DNA of 64,000 bases from Serripes groenlandicus (GCA_031761405.1 JASEVX010000013.1:51086956-51150955), one strand, 5' to 3'. Shown: positions 11,370-23,651, counted from the stretch's first letter. Made by a program: numbers and translations. Notes: generated from the letters alone by a model not told the origin.

Positions 11370-12495
11370 TAACAAGAGAGCCAAGATGGCCATACATCGA
11401 TCACTTGAGTGATAATATAGTAGCAAATGCTGCTGTTAATAAAGGTGAAATCTGATCAAAATTAGTACTGAACTGTAAATGAAACAACTTATCACTAAAG
11501 GACATTTGTCATAACGCAGTACATCTTTGAACCCATTGAAATAGAACCACCAAAAGAACATTACTTTGAAGGTCCATTGGTCTAGATGTTGTTTAAAGCT
11601 AAATGTTCGTTTTTCCAATTTTCTGATGCCACCCAGCAGCTATCTTTTTGAACCAATCAATATGGCTTGAACAAATTATGCAAAGTGTTACAAAAGAAAT
11701 ATTTCTGTTAAACTATTTTGAAATCAGACGAGAAATCTAAAAAGAATGGGAATTTAAATTGTTGTATTGTTGCCCCTTTTCTGATTCCGTCTGGTGGCCA
11801 GGCATGTTATTTAACCCATCGCTATGGTTAGATTATTTTTGAAGCGGTTCGCTTAGGGACCATTTCACTAGAATAATTTGAAAGTTGATGTATTGTTCTC
11901 CCTTTCTGATGCAGAAGCAACATTCATATAAGGTTGGCTGAAATTGGTCCAGTGGATAAGTAGATGTCATTTGAAGCTAACCGTTGATTTAAACCTTTTT
12001 CTGATGCTATCTGTATGCTATGTCTTTCAACCAAGCATGGTTACCTGGAAACCTTATGTAGAGCAATACCGAAGGATTATTTCTACACATTTATCTTAAA
12101 ACTTTCAGGAAAAGGGAATTTTACGAAATGTTTTTATATTCCCTCTCTGATACTGCCTAGCTGCCATGTTATTCAACCAATCAGTATGGCTTGAACAATT
12201 TGTGTAGAAGGTCACCAAAGGCACAATTTTGTCAAATTAAATTGGAATCCGACTTGCGTATTCAGAAGAGAAGTTTTTTAAAGGAATGACCCTCCCCCAT
12301 TTCTGATCCTGCAGCAACCGAATGAATCTTGGATATATTTTGAAATAGAATCGCCTAAGGATCATTCTAATAACGTTAGGTTAATTTTTTCGATTGCATT
12401 ATGAGGAGATATTGTTTAAAGCTAAAAGTTAGCGACGACTTACGACGGAAGAGAGTGACCAGAATAGATCACATTGAGCATGACGTGTAGGTGAT
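11370..12495 (+). mobile_element. Bivalve-type non-autonomous dispersed repeat, old copy
   Basis: The head caagagagccaagatggcc with ttgagtgat near 11380, an internal series of degenerate units of about 180 bp (each with ccaatcaatatggcttgaac and cccctttctgat), and a tail with gcgacgacttacgacgg and gagcatgacgtgtaggtgat. It has the same organisation as the better preserved copy at 17146-18026. Function and transposition class are unknown. Confidence 0.6.
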
Positions 12496-12639
12496 CGAAA
12501 AAGAAGCCTGTCAGATGATATTGGTTGGTGGTGAATTGAGTTTAATCAATTTCAATTGATTTGTCCTCAATTAATTTGACTGTTACCATGTCGTCCCCAT
12601 AACTAGGTATGTAGATTGGCGTTAGAGCACCAGTCTAAT

Positions 12640-13800
12640 ATTACTTTTCAAGACATTTGTCTTACTAGACGCTATTTAGATAGACAGGGTACGTCCATAA
12701 GTGTTCGTGGGTTGATGAATATAAGTAGACACGATAAATTCTTAAATGTTAGTAGTTTGGTGTATGTAGACAGACACGGTACGTTTATATATGCTCGTGG
12801 GTTAGTGTGTAAAAATAGACATGGTACGTTCGAAAGCGTTTATGGAGAGTTGTATATAGGTAGGCATGGTACTTTCTCAAATGTTAGTGGGTTTGTGTGT
12901 ATAGGTAGACATGGTACGTTCTCAGGTGTCCGTTAGTTGATGTATATAGGGAGACAGTACGTTCGTTAGTGTTCGTGGGTTGATGAATATAGGAAGACAT
13001 GGTACTTTCTTAAATGTTAGTGGGTTTTTGTATATAGGAAGACATGGTACGTTCTTAAGTGTTCTTGGGTTAGTGTATATAGGGAAACACGATCCGTTCG
13101 AAGGTGTTTGTAGGATGATGTGTATAGTGAGACACGGTACTTTCTTAAATATTAGTGGGTTGGTGTTTATAGGTAACCACGTTACATTCCTAAGTGTTCG
13201 TGGGTTGGTGTATATAAGGAGACCCAGTCCGTTCGTAAGTGTTCGTGGGTTGGTGTATATAAGGAGACCCAGTCCGTTCGTAAGTGTTCGTGGGTTGTTG
13301 TATATAAGGAGACATGGTACGTTGGTACATGTTCGTGGGTTGGTGTATATAAGGAGACCCAGTCCGTTCGTAAGTGTTCGTGGGTTGGTGTATATAGGTA
13401 GACACGGTACGTTCGTAAGTGTTCGTTGGTTGGTGTATATAGGTAGACACGGTACGTCCGTAAGTGTTCGTGGGTTGGTGTATATAGGTAGACACGTTAC
13501 GTGCGTAAGTCTTCAATGTTGGTGTTTTATCTGGAAACTGTAAGTACGTAAGTTCTGGTGGATTGGTGTATAACGGTAGGCATGGTACGTTCGAAAGTAT
13601 TCGTGGATTGGTGTATATAGGCAGACACGGTACGTGTTTAAGTATTGTTGGGTTGGTGTATATAGGTAGACACGGTACTTGCGTCAGTTTTCGTGAGTTG
13701 GTGTATATAGGTAGACACGGTACTTTCGTAAGTGTTCGTGGGTTGGTGTATAAATGTAGACACGGTACGTTCGTAAGTGTTCGAAGGTTAGGGTATATAG
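12640..13800 (+). repeat. 45-bp satellite, about 25 copies
   Basis: Unit: ggttggtgtatataggtaga followed by cacggtacgttcgtaagtgttcgtg. The central copies at 13190-13500 are nearly identical; the left copies are more diverged. Because 45 is three times 15, frames stay open on both strands and give spurious 15-residue repeat proteins (for example RHGTFVSVRGLVYIG on plus). The same unit in reverse orientation forms the array at 59745-61325. Confidence 0.93.
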
Positions 13801-15720
13801 CAAAACTGGATTATATGACAATTCACGAATGTATATTTTCTACATTTTCTCGAATAATTAATGATCACAATAGCATTATACAAAGGTTATCATCAGGTCA
13901 ATTATGTCGAGTAATAACAACAGACAATCCGGTCGCAAACAATCAGTAAGTAAATAAACAATCGTAGTTTAATGCATTTGAGGCAAACGACAGTTTTGCC
14001 ACAGTGTTATCTTAGTTATGTAAAGCAGTCTGCTGAACATATTATTGTATTTCAAAAAGGGTGTTAAAATCGATAATGTATTTAACTTTCAAATAAAAAT
14101 TGGATATTTTCAAGTTTAAAATTACACTTAATCGATATTTGGTTGATTGACTACCACGTGTTACCTTAGTTTTCCATTGAATGCAGAGCTTGAAAACCTT
14201 ACATGTAAATCAGATACTTATTCGAAAAATATTGTGTGGAATAGGTACATTTGATTGTTTCTTAATGTTATCTTTCCTTGTTAATCATGGTGTTAAACGT
14301 GGTCTGCTGCATATTCACCAAAAGTCGCTGGAGCGATCAGGGGACGATTAAATCGTTACCCGCATACAAAGTGGGAAAGGGTTAAATCATTGATAAAGTA
14401 AATACATTTTCTACTTGAAGCTATGTTGACCCTTTTCTGAAAGCAGACGCCTCCCCAGACCTATTTTCCCTTTTCCCTCTTTGTGTTCAACTCTATTCTA
14501 TATTTATTTTGTCATTTGTAGAGTGTTCCCATTGTTGTGCAAATATAATGTCTAAGCCGTCTGATGCAAATGGGTTAAATGTGATATGGGGTTTTCAGTG
14601 AATGTATAATTCAAAGAAGGCGAACACGCATTAACAAATATGGACGCGAAGAAATAACTCGTTATGTAGAAGGTTTAAATGTGTAAATAACCTTGTCATT
14701 CAGGTTTGAAATAGTTAACATTTTCGTTGATATAAACTTACATAGGCCTCTTCAGCAGGGTTAAATTTATAAATAACCTTGTCATTCAGGTTTGCAATAT
14801 TTAATCTTTAACCTGATATAAACGTAGATATGCCTCTTCAGCAGACGATTTTTGAAAACATTGCGGGAAAAGACAAATTGCACCTTGTGAACGAGTTCTC
14901 CCCCTTTAACAATGTCTACTACTCTGAATGTGAGCGATTTCTCCTTCTGCCACAATGTTTTTAATTGTATCCAACGCATATAAGTTCTAGAACAATTTCA
15001 TAATTCTGCATATATTTCGATTTCAATTTTTGATGATGAATTGTTGTTTATTGGAAACTTTTAAACTATGTTTTTTTTCATAATGTTTACATGTACTTAT
15101 AACTACAAACAAAATATTATAAAGGAATGGAAATTGATAGGTTGTTCGGTGTGAGGGTGACCGTTAATATCTTTTGGTAGAAAAACAAACAAATATAACA
15201 ATTCAATTTTTTTATAATCTTTCCTTCAATTATTCGGATATTTCAAAATATTCAATTGTCATTATGGAAATGCCTCTTTATGGGTTACATTTGGTGCGTC
15301 ATGGGGACATACTTTTATAAGATAAGTTATGGATTTGCAGATGAATTCTTTTCTTTATAGCCTTCTATGAAATAAATATTTTCCAATGATACTCACCGTC
15401 AATATACCATATTCAACTGAATTCACCTACGACAAAACTGTATGCCTATCAAGCCCGTCCGACTTACGTCCCTTTCACATTATATCTTACACGAACAAAA
15501 AACTCACCTTCAGTCTACAAGATTCAACTAAATTCACCTACGACAAAACTGTCTGACTATCAAACCTGCCCAAATTACGTCCCTTTCAACTTACACCTTA
15601 CACATTACACGAACAAAACACTCACCTTCCATCTACCAGATTCAACTGAATTCACCTAGGACTAAGTTCTCAGGCTATCAAGCCCGTCCGACTTACTTCC
15701 CATTCACCTTACACGGCAAA
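13801..15720 (+). repeat. Inverted-duplication arm 1
   Basis: Read in reverse complement this stretch matches 54655-56320, and its proximal half also matches 58640-59740. Shared blocks include gattaagtgtaattttaaac, the cagaggcatctacgttta-type block near 14830, and the agtaagtcggacgggcttga-type block at 15440-15700. The array of 45-bp units abuts its outer end, as on the other side. No gene lies inside. The downstream side of cGLR copy A faces it. Inverted homology is seen directly; the duplication history is inferred. Confidence 0.85.
15394..15720 (+). repeat. Three direct repeats of about 107-120 bp
   Basis: Copies begin actcacc at about 15394, 15501 and 15621. Each has gattcaactgaattcaccta, gacaaaactgt, tatcaagcccgtccgactta and cctttcac. 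Two reverse-complement copies lie at 54680-54820 on the other arm. Confidence 0.85.
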
Positions 15721-16429
15721 CTAACCTGAAACACACTGCGGTCTCGTGTAGATACTTCTGTTTCAATGTCAATTGAACACAGACGAGGTCCTTCGTAGGT
15801 TAATATCAGGTAAAATCACTCGTGTTTCAAACATTAATCATCAGTATATATGTATCGTCACAGGAAACGAACACTCGTGACTGTTTGATAACAGATCTGT
15901 TAGTTCGGGAGCGAAATCATATCTAGCTATGTTCTGTTCAAAAACTTGTCATTCAAAAAATGTGATAACTTATAGAAAAACACGCTATAGAATCATGATC
16001 TCTAGCTTGGTTATGACGAGGGCTGTCAATCAAATGGTCACTAGTTCCAATATATACTCGGTTGTTCCAATATCATTTTTAGTTGTCTGTTTGTTGAATC
16101 ATTCCGATGATTGACAAAGTCAATATTTATTTTATCGATTTTTAGTTAAAACATACGACAAAGTGAAACAAAATTCTGATTTAGTCTTAAGTTTAAAATT
16201 AATTATGGTGATATATTTATTAATCATGCTCAGTGTCGGCTTCCCGGAGCCGTAACCAGTTTCGCGTTGTTTATGTTGGGCAATCTGAAATGAAGAACAG
16301 GTATTTCGCAAAAGTGTAACGCGAGACCTCCGGTGTCTTCTACATTTTTGTATAGTATTAGGAATAAGAACAATTGAATCTTACAAATTAATTGCAGTTT
16401 GTATGACATCGGATGTGTGTGAAGTTAGA
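15721..16429. other. No gene seen
   Basis: Short repeat pieces only (15811-15840 resembles 5507-5535, with atcactcgtgtttcaaacat). No coding region recognised on either strand. Confidence 0.5.
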
Positions 16430-16985
16430 TCGGCCATCGGTGTTCGATATTATATAGGAAACCGAACGCCGACCTGGAATATCTAGGTCGGCTATCAGTG
16501 GGGTTTTTATATAGCAAACCGAACGCCGACCTAGAATATCTAGCTAGGCCATCGGTCAACGATTTTATACAGCACTGAGCATCGACATAGAATTTCTATA
16601 TCTGCTATCAGTGTTCGAGTTTATATACAATGTAGCTCGGCCACTGTCGTTTGATCCTATGTAGCAAACCGAACGCCGACCTGGAATATAGATATCGTGT
16701 CCATCGTCGATCGATGTTATATAGCAAATTGATCGCCGGCATTGGATATAAAGCTCTGCTATCGGTGTTCGATTTTATATAGCAAACCAAACGCCGACAT
16801 GGAATATAGAACTCGTCCATCGTCGTTCGATGTTATATAGCAACTTGAACGCCCGATCTGGAATATAGACATCGTCCATCGTCGTTCTATCTTATATAAC
16901 AAATTGAACGCCGACCTGTGATATATAGCACTGCTATCGGTGTTTGATTTTATATAGGAAACCGAACGCCGTCTCGAAAAATTAT
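16430..16985 (+). repeat. About 60-bp minisatellite
   Basis: Units contain gttcgattttatatagcaaa, ccgaacgccgacctggaata and a variable gatatc/ctcg segment with ccatcg or tatcggt. About nine irregular copies. Two further copies in the same orientation occur at 54195-54320. Confidence 0.85.
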
Positions 16986-18300
16986 TTAAAATCGGCCTGA
17001 CACTTTCGGAGGAGAAGATTTTTAAGTTATCACTATAGCCATATAAGGCAAAATAGCCCTACCCTCTGGCGGTCATGTTTTTCTACCAATCAACATGGCT
17101 TGAAGGAATCTGATAGAGGGTCTCCCAAGGAACATTTCTACAAAACAAGAGGGCCATGATGGCCCTGGATCGCTCACCTGTTTTTTTTTTCTTTTTTTTA
17201 CTTTAGCTATATAAGCCCCTCGCCCTGGCGGCCATAGTTTCCGACCAATCATCTTGGCTTGAAGGCATCTGGGGAGGGTCACCCTAGGAACATTTCTACA
17301 CAATCATTTGAAAATCGGCCAGACACTTTCGGAGTTTTCACTATAGCCATATAAGGCAAAATAGCCCCGCCCCCTGGTGGCCATGTTTTTAAGGAATCTG
17401 ATAGAAGGTCATCCAAGGAACATTTCTACAAAATTATTTGAAAAGCGGCCTGACACTTTTGGAGGAGAATTTTTTTAAGTTTTCACTATAGCCATATAAA
17501 ACAAAACAGCCATGCCCTCTGGCGGCCATGTTTTTCAACCAATCAACATGGCTTGAAGAAATCTAATAGTGAGTTACTTAAGAAACATTTCTACAAAATT
17601 ATTTGAAAATCGGCCCGACACTTTCGGAGGAGAAGATTTGTTAAGTTTTCACTATAGCCATATAAGGCGAAATAGCCCCGCCACCCTGGCGGCCATGTTT
17701 TTGACCAATCAACGTGCTTTAAAGGAATCTGATAGAGGGTCAACAAAGAAACATTTCTACAACATCATTTGAAAATCTGCCAATCAGTTTGGGAGAAGAA
17801 GAATTTTGAAGTATTGTTTTATTTCGTTGCCATGGAAACAATAATTCTGCATGGATCCCATGAAGGAATTCTGGTAAGATCATTGAGGGGATGCTTTCAG
17901 TGAAGTTTCATCTCAATTGACCCAATGGTTACTGAAGAGAAGATGTTAACGCACGACGCACGACGGACGCCGGACGAAAGGCAATCACAATAACTCACCT
18001 TGAGCAAAGCTCAGGTGAGCTAAAAATATGAAGATGAAGAATTTTAAATTTTCACTAAAGCTATATAAGGCAAAATAGCCCCGCCCCCGGCGGCCATGTT
18101 TTTCGACTAATCAACTTGGCTTGAAGGAATCTGATAGAGGGTCACCCAAGGAACATTTCTACAAAATTATTTGAAAATCGGCTCGACACTTTTGGAGGAG
18201 AAGATTTTTTGAGTTTACACAGAATTGTGCATGGATCCAAAACATTTGAAGGAATTAGGAGAGAACAGTGAGAGGATGCTTCCTATGAAATGTCATCCGA
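16986..18300 (+). mobile_element. Bivalve-type non-autonomous repeat, one copy nested in another
   Basis: A complete copy spans about 17146-18026. The head is caagagggccatgatggccc then gatcgctcacctg. The middle is about four units of about 190 bp with tcactatagccatataaggc, cctggcggccatg, ccaatcaacatggcttgaa and gaacatttctacaaaattat. The tail has cgcacgacggacgccggac, gcaatcacaataactcac and the hairpin ttgagcaaagctcaggtgag. Left (16986-17145) and right (18027-18300) lie pieces of the same internal unit, so one copy seems to have inserted into a relative. No protein is encoded. Confidence 0.7.
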
Positions 18301-18309
18301 GCTAAAAAT

Positions 18310-18480
18310 GACTTTCCCTTCTTGCGCTCAGGATTGTTTGGCTAATATCAATACTAACTCGCCGTTGTCATCATAAATGGACCAGTAGTACTGACAACTT
18401 ACCAAGGAAACGCCGTGATATAACTGAATGATTGTTGAGAGCAACGTGTAACACCATGCACTGAAACAGAAAACAATCGT
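18310..18480 (+). repeat. SINE 3' fragment
   Basis: Contains ttgcgctcaggattgtttg, tcataaatggaccagtagta, gacaacttaccaaggaaac and cgtgatataactgaatgatt, matching the SINE bodies at 6195-6300 and, in reverse, 57361-57600. The tRNA-like head is missing. Confidence 0.65.
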
Positions 18481-18552
18481 ATATGCAATCATCTAAATTC
18501 TGGGGGATATTCCTTGAAAACACGTGGTGTATACTATTTGACGAACATGTAT

Positions 18553-19893
18553 TGTAACAAGAAGGCCATGAGGCCCTGGAATCGCTCACCTGTGTATGGG
18601 CTATGTAAGACATAACTCGTTCAGCGCCAATGGCAATATCATCAAGACAAACTTTCTGACAACATTTCAAGCTGCTCAGTAAAAAATGCAACCTCTATAG
18701 TGTTAACTAGATTGTTCTACAATTTGGCTTAGTGACTTAGTTGTTGACCTGACCTGACCCATATTCGAACTTACCCTAGATATCATAAAGACAAATATTC
18801 TGACAAAGTTTCAACATGCTCAAGCAAAAAATGTTGCTTCCAGAGCGTTAACAAGATTGTTCTTTAATTTGGCCTAGTGACCTTATTTTTGACCCGACAT
18901 GACCTATATTCAAACTTGGCCTAGTTATTAGTCAGACAAACATTCTGACAAAGTTTCAACATGCTCAAGCCAAAAAATGTGGCTTCCGGAGTGTTAACAA
19001 GATTTTCCTTTAATTTTGCCTAGTGACCTAGTTTTTGACAGGAAATGACCCATATTCAAACTTGGTCTAGATATAATCAGGACAAACTTTCTGATAAAGT
19101 TTCAACATGCTCAAATTTAAAATGCGGCTTCAAGAGTGTTAACAAGATTTTCCTTAAATTTAGACTAGTGACCTAGTTTTTGACCCCACATTACCTATAT
19201 TCGAACTTGACCTAGATATCATTCAGACAAACATTTTGAAAATATTTCAAAAATGCGGCCTCCAAGAACAAGATTTTCCTTCAATTTGGCCTATTGACCT
19301 AGGCATAACCCATATTCAAACTTGGTTTAGATATCATTAAGATAAGCATTCTGACAACATTTTAAGCTGCTGAAACAAAAACGGCGGCTTCTACAGTGTT
19401 AACAAGATTTCCCTTCAATTAGGCCTAGTGACCTAGTTTCCAATCCTATATGACACATATTCGAACTTGACCTAGATAGTATTAAGACAAACATTGAAAC
19501 AAAATTTCAAACTGCTGAAGCAAAAATTGAGACCGCTAGTGTTAAAAAGATTTTACTTCAATTTGGCCTAGTGACCTAGTTTTTGACATGATCTATATTA
19601 AAACTTGGCCTAGATACTACTAAGACAAACGTTCTGACAATGTTTCAACATGCTAAAGCAAAACATGCGGCTTCCAGATTGTTACAAGATTTTCATTTAG
19701 TTTGATATAGTGACCTAGTTTGTGACCTCAAATGACCCAGTTTCGATCTTAGCCTAGATTTGATAGAGATGTATGTTCTGATAAACTTCCATGATGATTG
19801 GATGCAAAATGTTGCCTCTAGAGTGTTAACAAGCAAATGTTGACGACGAACGACGAACGACGGACGCCGGACAAAAGGCGATCACGATAACTC
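18553..19893 (+). mobile_element. Non-autonomous repeat with about 148-bp internal tandem units
   Basis: It opens with caagaaggccatgaggccct, gaatcgctcacctg, the same head as the element at 17146. It then has about eight units with ttggcctagtgacctagttt, gacctgacatgacccat, attcgaacttggcctaga, aagacaaacattctgacaaa and aacatgctcaagcaaaaaatg. It closes with gttgacgacgaacgacgaac, gacgccggac and ggcgatcacgataactca. The last hairpin tail of the sister element is missing. No protein is encoded. Confidence 0.75.
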
Positions 19894-20639
19894 AATAAAA
19901 ATGAATTAACCTCAAACATATGAATTCATTAATGTAATTAGAAAAAAATATCGATACGGTACCTTTGTATAGCCATCAGTCATTGCATTTGTTTTAAATA
20001 TAACTAACTGAGTCCATATATCAAACGGGTAAAATTCATCCGGGATGAGATGCTTTTTACAATCGTTGACAGAGTTTAACACAAAATATATAGGTAAAGT
20101 GAGCATGTACACACCTACGTATAAGATAACACTTCATTGCATTGGGTTGATAGATAAAGCATTCCTATGGCTGACTTATTCAAGTGTTGGTACGTCGACT
20201 TTTATCCAGTATAGGTCCCTCGAGTTATGTTAGGAATACGCTATAAAACATTAAAATATTAAACTTGTATATACTTTATATTCTGATTACATACAAACAA
20301 CACTTTAATTGTTATTGACAAATCGGTCGTATACAAAAAAGCAAAGACCCTAAGCTTCACTGGTCATCAGTTTAAATCCAAATAGATAAATAAACTGACG
20401 TATTTACGTTTCCATCATGCTATCTCTCATTTCCCTTAGTGAAATAGCACATGCCTTTTAACTGCATTTTAAAGGGCATTACTTATACCATGCATACAAT
20501 ATACATATCCAATATGTAAACCAGGTATTGAGAAATCCGTCGTAAACATAACACGGTGACCCGAACTTTAATGACCATCAGTTTAAACCACAATAGATAA
20601 ATACACTATGAACATCTTTGCTTTCCATCATGCTAACTC
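19894..20639. other. No gene; presumed 3' flank of cGLR copy A
   Basis: Two segments (20340-20420 and 20540-20640) share the motifs caatagataaata, tttccatcatgctatctct and a ggtcatcagtttaaac block, so the sequence just past the stop codon was tandemly duplicated. No other feature found. A minus-strand poly-A signal could not be fixed. Confidence 0.45.
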
Positions 20640-22757
20640 TCAACCCCCTCCCTTTATAACTTCACTCAGTAAAATTAGCATGTGCCATTTAGCTGCATTT
20701 CTAAAGGGTCTGATTTTCCATGATTTACAAAAATATCCCCATGCGCATCCTTGTAATTCGCAGTAGTTTGCCTGTAAACTATGACATATCCATCCCAACA
20801 GGTTATATCCTGTCTCTCTGTGTCTAAGGTTAGGGTCCGTTACTAGAATGCGTACTAATTTTTGCACAGCCGTCCCCTTTTCTTCCCCTTTCCTGTTGTA
20901 AGAGTATAGTAAAACCTGTAGAAAATAGAGATATATTCGTGAATCTACGATAATCCAGTCTATCCAGTGGTCCTCTATCATTTCAGTTTCCGATCCAGGT
21001 TCTGTGAACACATTTCGGAACAACTCGTATTGAAGAGCTTCATGGACCAAATGGGCCTGACATGACATAAAAGCCATACAGCCTATGGTACAGTGTCGTC
21101 TGAAGTCTTTGCTCGACATGTCAGTCACTCGTAGTCTTTCAATGAGAGCTATATTAAGGTAAATTCCCTGTGTGTTGCATGTACACGCCGAAATCACATA
21201 AGGTTCTAAACTATTCTCACATGACACTAAAATACGTTTACACTTCTCATCCAGCTTCTTAGATTGAATATACATAGATGCGTGTGCTAACTTTAACGAG
21301 ATAAGGTCACAGTCTGAACTAGTTCCTGCGATTATATCTGGCATCGTCTCAGGCAACAGACGCTTGGCAGGCATACACTGGTCATGTTGTAAATGAATAT
21401 GTGGAATTAAAGAGTCAAATGCCATTCTCACGTCTGTCGTTGTGTGTTCTGTGACATGGTTCGTGTGTTGTAGATACAGCAGAAGTTCCCTCGTCCCATT
21501 CAGGAAACATGTAAATGTTTTATACGACAATTGCAACCTTCTCAAGAACATGTTCCTTACTTTGTATACTGATCCTGTAGTAGCATTACATAAAGTATAT
21601 TTGGATGTATTATTACATACCAGTTCAGAACCGCACATTTTAGCTTTAAGCAGTCCACCTACATTATCACAAGTAAGTGAATATAGAGGGTTGACACCAC
21701 CGTCTATCAATTCGTTTAAAACCTTCTCTACATTGTTCAAAGTCATTGAGCTAAGCTTATCGAACATATTATCTTCTGGAATGAAATAATTTGGGCAATT
21801 CTTTGCCTTCACCCAAATGAAAAGACGTTTAAGACACTCCCCTGCACAATTTATGAGGTTACCATCCGTCCAAATATGGCTGTGTGTATTTTCAATTGTA
21901 TAGAACAGACTTGTTTTACAATGATATGATGAGATGGATTTACCGACCTTTGATTCAATGATATATTGCTTAATCATCTTGAGCAGAACGTAACACTTGT
22001 GTTGCGTTTCGGTTAGACTTGACATGAGATTACGTTCTTGGAGTGAGAAGGAAATTCTCCATTCAACAGAATTATCGGGACTATGAGGATGTCCAACACC
22101 AACAAGGAAACAACCATATGAACCCATTGCCTTAAGTTGCCTATGTGATGGCCAGTCATATTTCCGTTTTCTGTGTAACCAGGAATTAACTGACTTCGGT
22201 ATCTGTCGACATCTTAAGGCATATACTAAATCCTTCCCACAACTATCGCAATCTGCCGGAATTGTGTCTGCTGGACCGTTTCGAGAGCTGTTTCGTCTAA
22301 CGAATTCGTGTCTTGAAGGCTTTACACAAAATCTACCTTTTAGGTCAATGTAAAACCAGTTATGTTTTAATTCAACGTAAGTTTGAACTGAAACTGGACA
22401 TTTGTCTTCAATAATCTGAAGATGAACATATCCAGGTTTGGTGTTTTCATCAGTTAAAATAAGATACGAAATTCCCCGTTGTTTAGATTCGACTATATTG
22501 TCTACTACATAGCTGTCTTCCTTACAAATTATACAATCAATATCGGAATTTAAACCGGGTGAAGTTGTACCTTCGCAAGCACTTCCAACAGTGTAGTAAG
22601 ATGCTGTTTTAGATTGTTTGTCATATAATTGACTTGCAAATGTATCTGGTATTTCATTTAACATAGCAAACTCCCAATACTGTTTTCTGGTGTACTCAGA
22701 TACTCCTATTACATCAAGTACTTCATGTAGACTCTTAGACAACTCTTCTTTGGCCAT
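20640..22757 (-). CDS. cGAS-like receptor / Mab-21-domain nucleotidyltransferase (copy A), intact
   Basis: This 705-residue protein is in one exon, the only intact member here. Residues 54-75 hold the nucleotidyltransferase signature GS(58-59)-x2-EGTTSPGL-x-SDID, with D72 and D74 as the metal-binding pair; D138 in IDLKGRF is a possible third acid, kept in the other copies but not proven. Residues about 190-335 are the Mab-21 core: SWLHR, MGSYGCFLVGVGHP, VEWRISFSLQERNLMSSL, SSYHCKTSLFYTIE and NCPNYFIPEDNMFDKL. Residues 430-705 form a helical C-terminal half ending in a TPR-like LLGWICHS ... RNAAKWHMLILL. No signal peptide or membrane span is seen. Animal cGLRs sense nucleic acid and make cyclic dinucleotides that activate STING; that function is inferred for this gene. 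Start: the ATG follows a ttacag acceptor by 11 nt, as in two other copies. I see no cGAS-type zinc ribbon. Confidence 0.9.
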   Translation of the reverse strand: MAKEELSKSLHEVLDVIGVSEYTRKQYWEFAMLNEIPDTFASQLYDKQSKTASYYTVGSACEGTTSPGLNSDIDCIICKEDSYVVDNIVESKQRGISYLILTDENTKPGYVHLQIIEDKCPVSVQTYVELKHNWFYIDLKGRFCVKPSRHEFVRRNSSRNGPADTIPADCDSCGKDLVYALRCRQIPKSVNSWLHRKRKYDWPSHRQLKAMGSYGCFLVGVGHPHSPDNSVEWRISFSLQERNLMSSLTETQHKCYVLLKMIKQYIIESKVGKSISSYHCKTSLFYTIENTHSHIWTDGNLINCAGECLKRLFIWVKAKNCPNYFIPEDNMFDKLSSMTLNNVEKVLNELIDGGVNPLYSLTCDNVGGLLKAKMCGSELVCNNTSKYTLCNATTGSVYKVRNMFLRRLQLSYKTFTCFLNGTRELLLYLQHTNHVTEHTTTDVRMAFDSLIPHIHLQHDQCMPAKRLLPETMPDIIAGTSSDCDLISLKLAHASMYIQSKKLDEKCKRILVSCENSLEPYVISACTCNTQGIYLNIALIERLRVTDMSSKDFRRHCTIGCMAFMSCQAHLVHEALQYELFRNVFTEPGSETEMIEDHWIDWIIVDSRIYLYFLQVLLYSYNRKGEEKGTAVQKLVRILVTDPNLRHRETGYNLLGWICHSLQANYCELQGCAWGYFCKSWKIRPFRNAAKWHMLILLSEVIKGGG

Positions 22758-22775
22758 TTCTCGTATATCTGTAAT
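22758..22775 (-). other. Predicted 3' splice site and 11-nt 5' UTR of copy A
   Basis: On the minus strand attacag ends at 22769, followed by 11 nt (atatacgagaa) and the ATG at 22757. Copy B (acceptor at 49351, ATG 49363) and the stub (acceptor at 2362, ATG 2350) have the same spacing and near-identical leaders. A non-coding first exon should therefore lie upstream, at higher coordinates for A; it was not identified. Confidence 0.7.
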
Positions 22776-23651
22776 TAATCAAAAGCATGCACTTAAACTT
22801 GTTTGCTACGTGTAACTAGACTGAACATTCATATTAAGTTTAAAACCTTCGTTTCAATGATAATTTATATATGAAATTAAAGATGTATAACTATTTCAAT
22901 ATAATTACAACTTGTTTGGCGCATCGAAACGTCATATATCTACGTAAACAAATCAATCATCATCTGTGTGTATCTTTTTAACCGAAAAGAAATTTGTCTC
23001 CCTCGCAAACGAGGTATTTATATTAATGTGATTATATATTTTATGTTGTACCTTCTAATGAAATATTAAAGCGACAGAAATCCAGATGACCAACTGTCGT
23101 AGTAAATCCGTTATCAAGATAATTAGTGTTATATCTGTATGTAGGGCATTGAAATATGATCACTGACATATTGCATAACTCAAGAAATGCCGGGATAATG
23201 CTGTTTTTACTATATTTTCAATGCAAATTCTACCCTGTGACTCACGCGGTAAGTTTATGGATATATTTATCTAAATCATCACTTGAATTCAAGAATCGTC
23301 ACATGATTAAATAAAAACAAATTAAAACCGAACACCATTATGCCTTTTCAAATAGTACCAGCGCTCGAAAGAGACAGAAACTCCATATGATAAAGCAAGT
23401 GAATCTATGTATCAACGCAGATCGATGGAGAAACATAAAATATATCAAATCGGAGCTGACGACGACATGCCTGTACTTTCTCGAATTGCTCGATAAAGTA
23501 CGCTACAGGTAAACAATAAGTGTAAAGCACATGGCGAATCATCACTATCGACGCAATATTATTGGATTTACATGTTTTAAATTAGACCATCTCAATATCC
23601 TTTAACCCTTTCCAATAAACAGACGGTTTCCGAGACGCCTCAAGAGCAGAC
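22776..23651. other. No gene; upstream region or 5' intron of copy A
   Basis: AT-rich. A short hairpin lies at 23473-23501 (arms gtacttt and aaagtac, with an inner tcga pair). A dispersed-repeat piece with aaccctttccaataaacaga begins near 23602. The first exon and promoter of copy A are probably here or beyond but cannot be recognised. Confidence 0.4.

Noticed and set aside
12616..13949. Repeat-protein frames on both strands
   Set aside because: They follow the 45-bp satellite, whose period is a multiple of three; both strands are equally open and there is no domain or start context.
21442..21789. 115-residue plus-strand frame
   Set aside because: Antisense within the intact cGLR gene; no motif.
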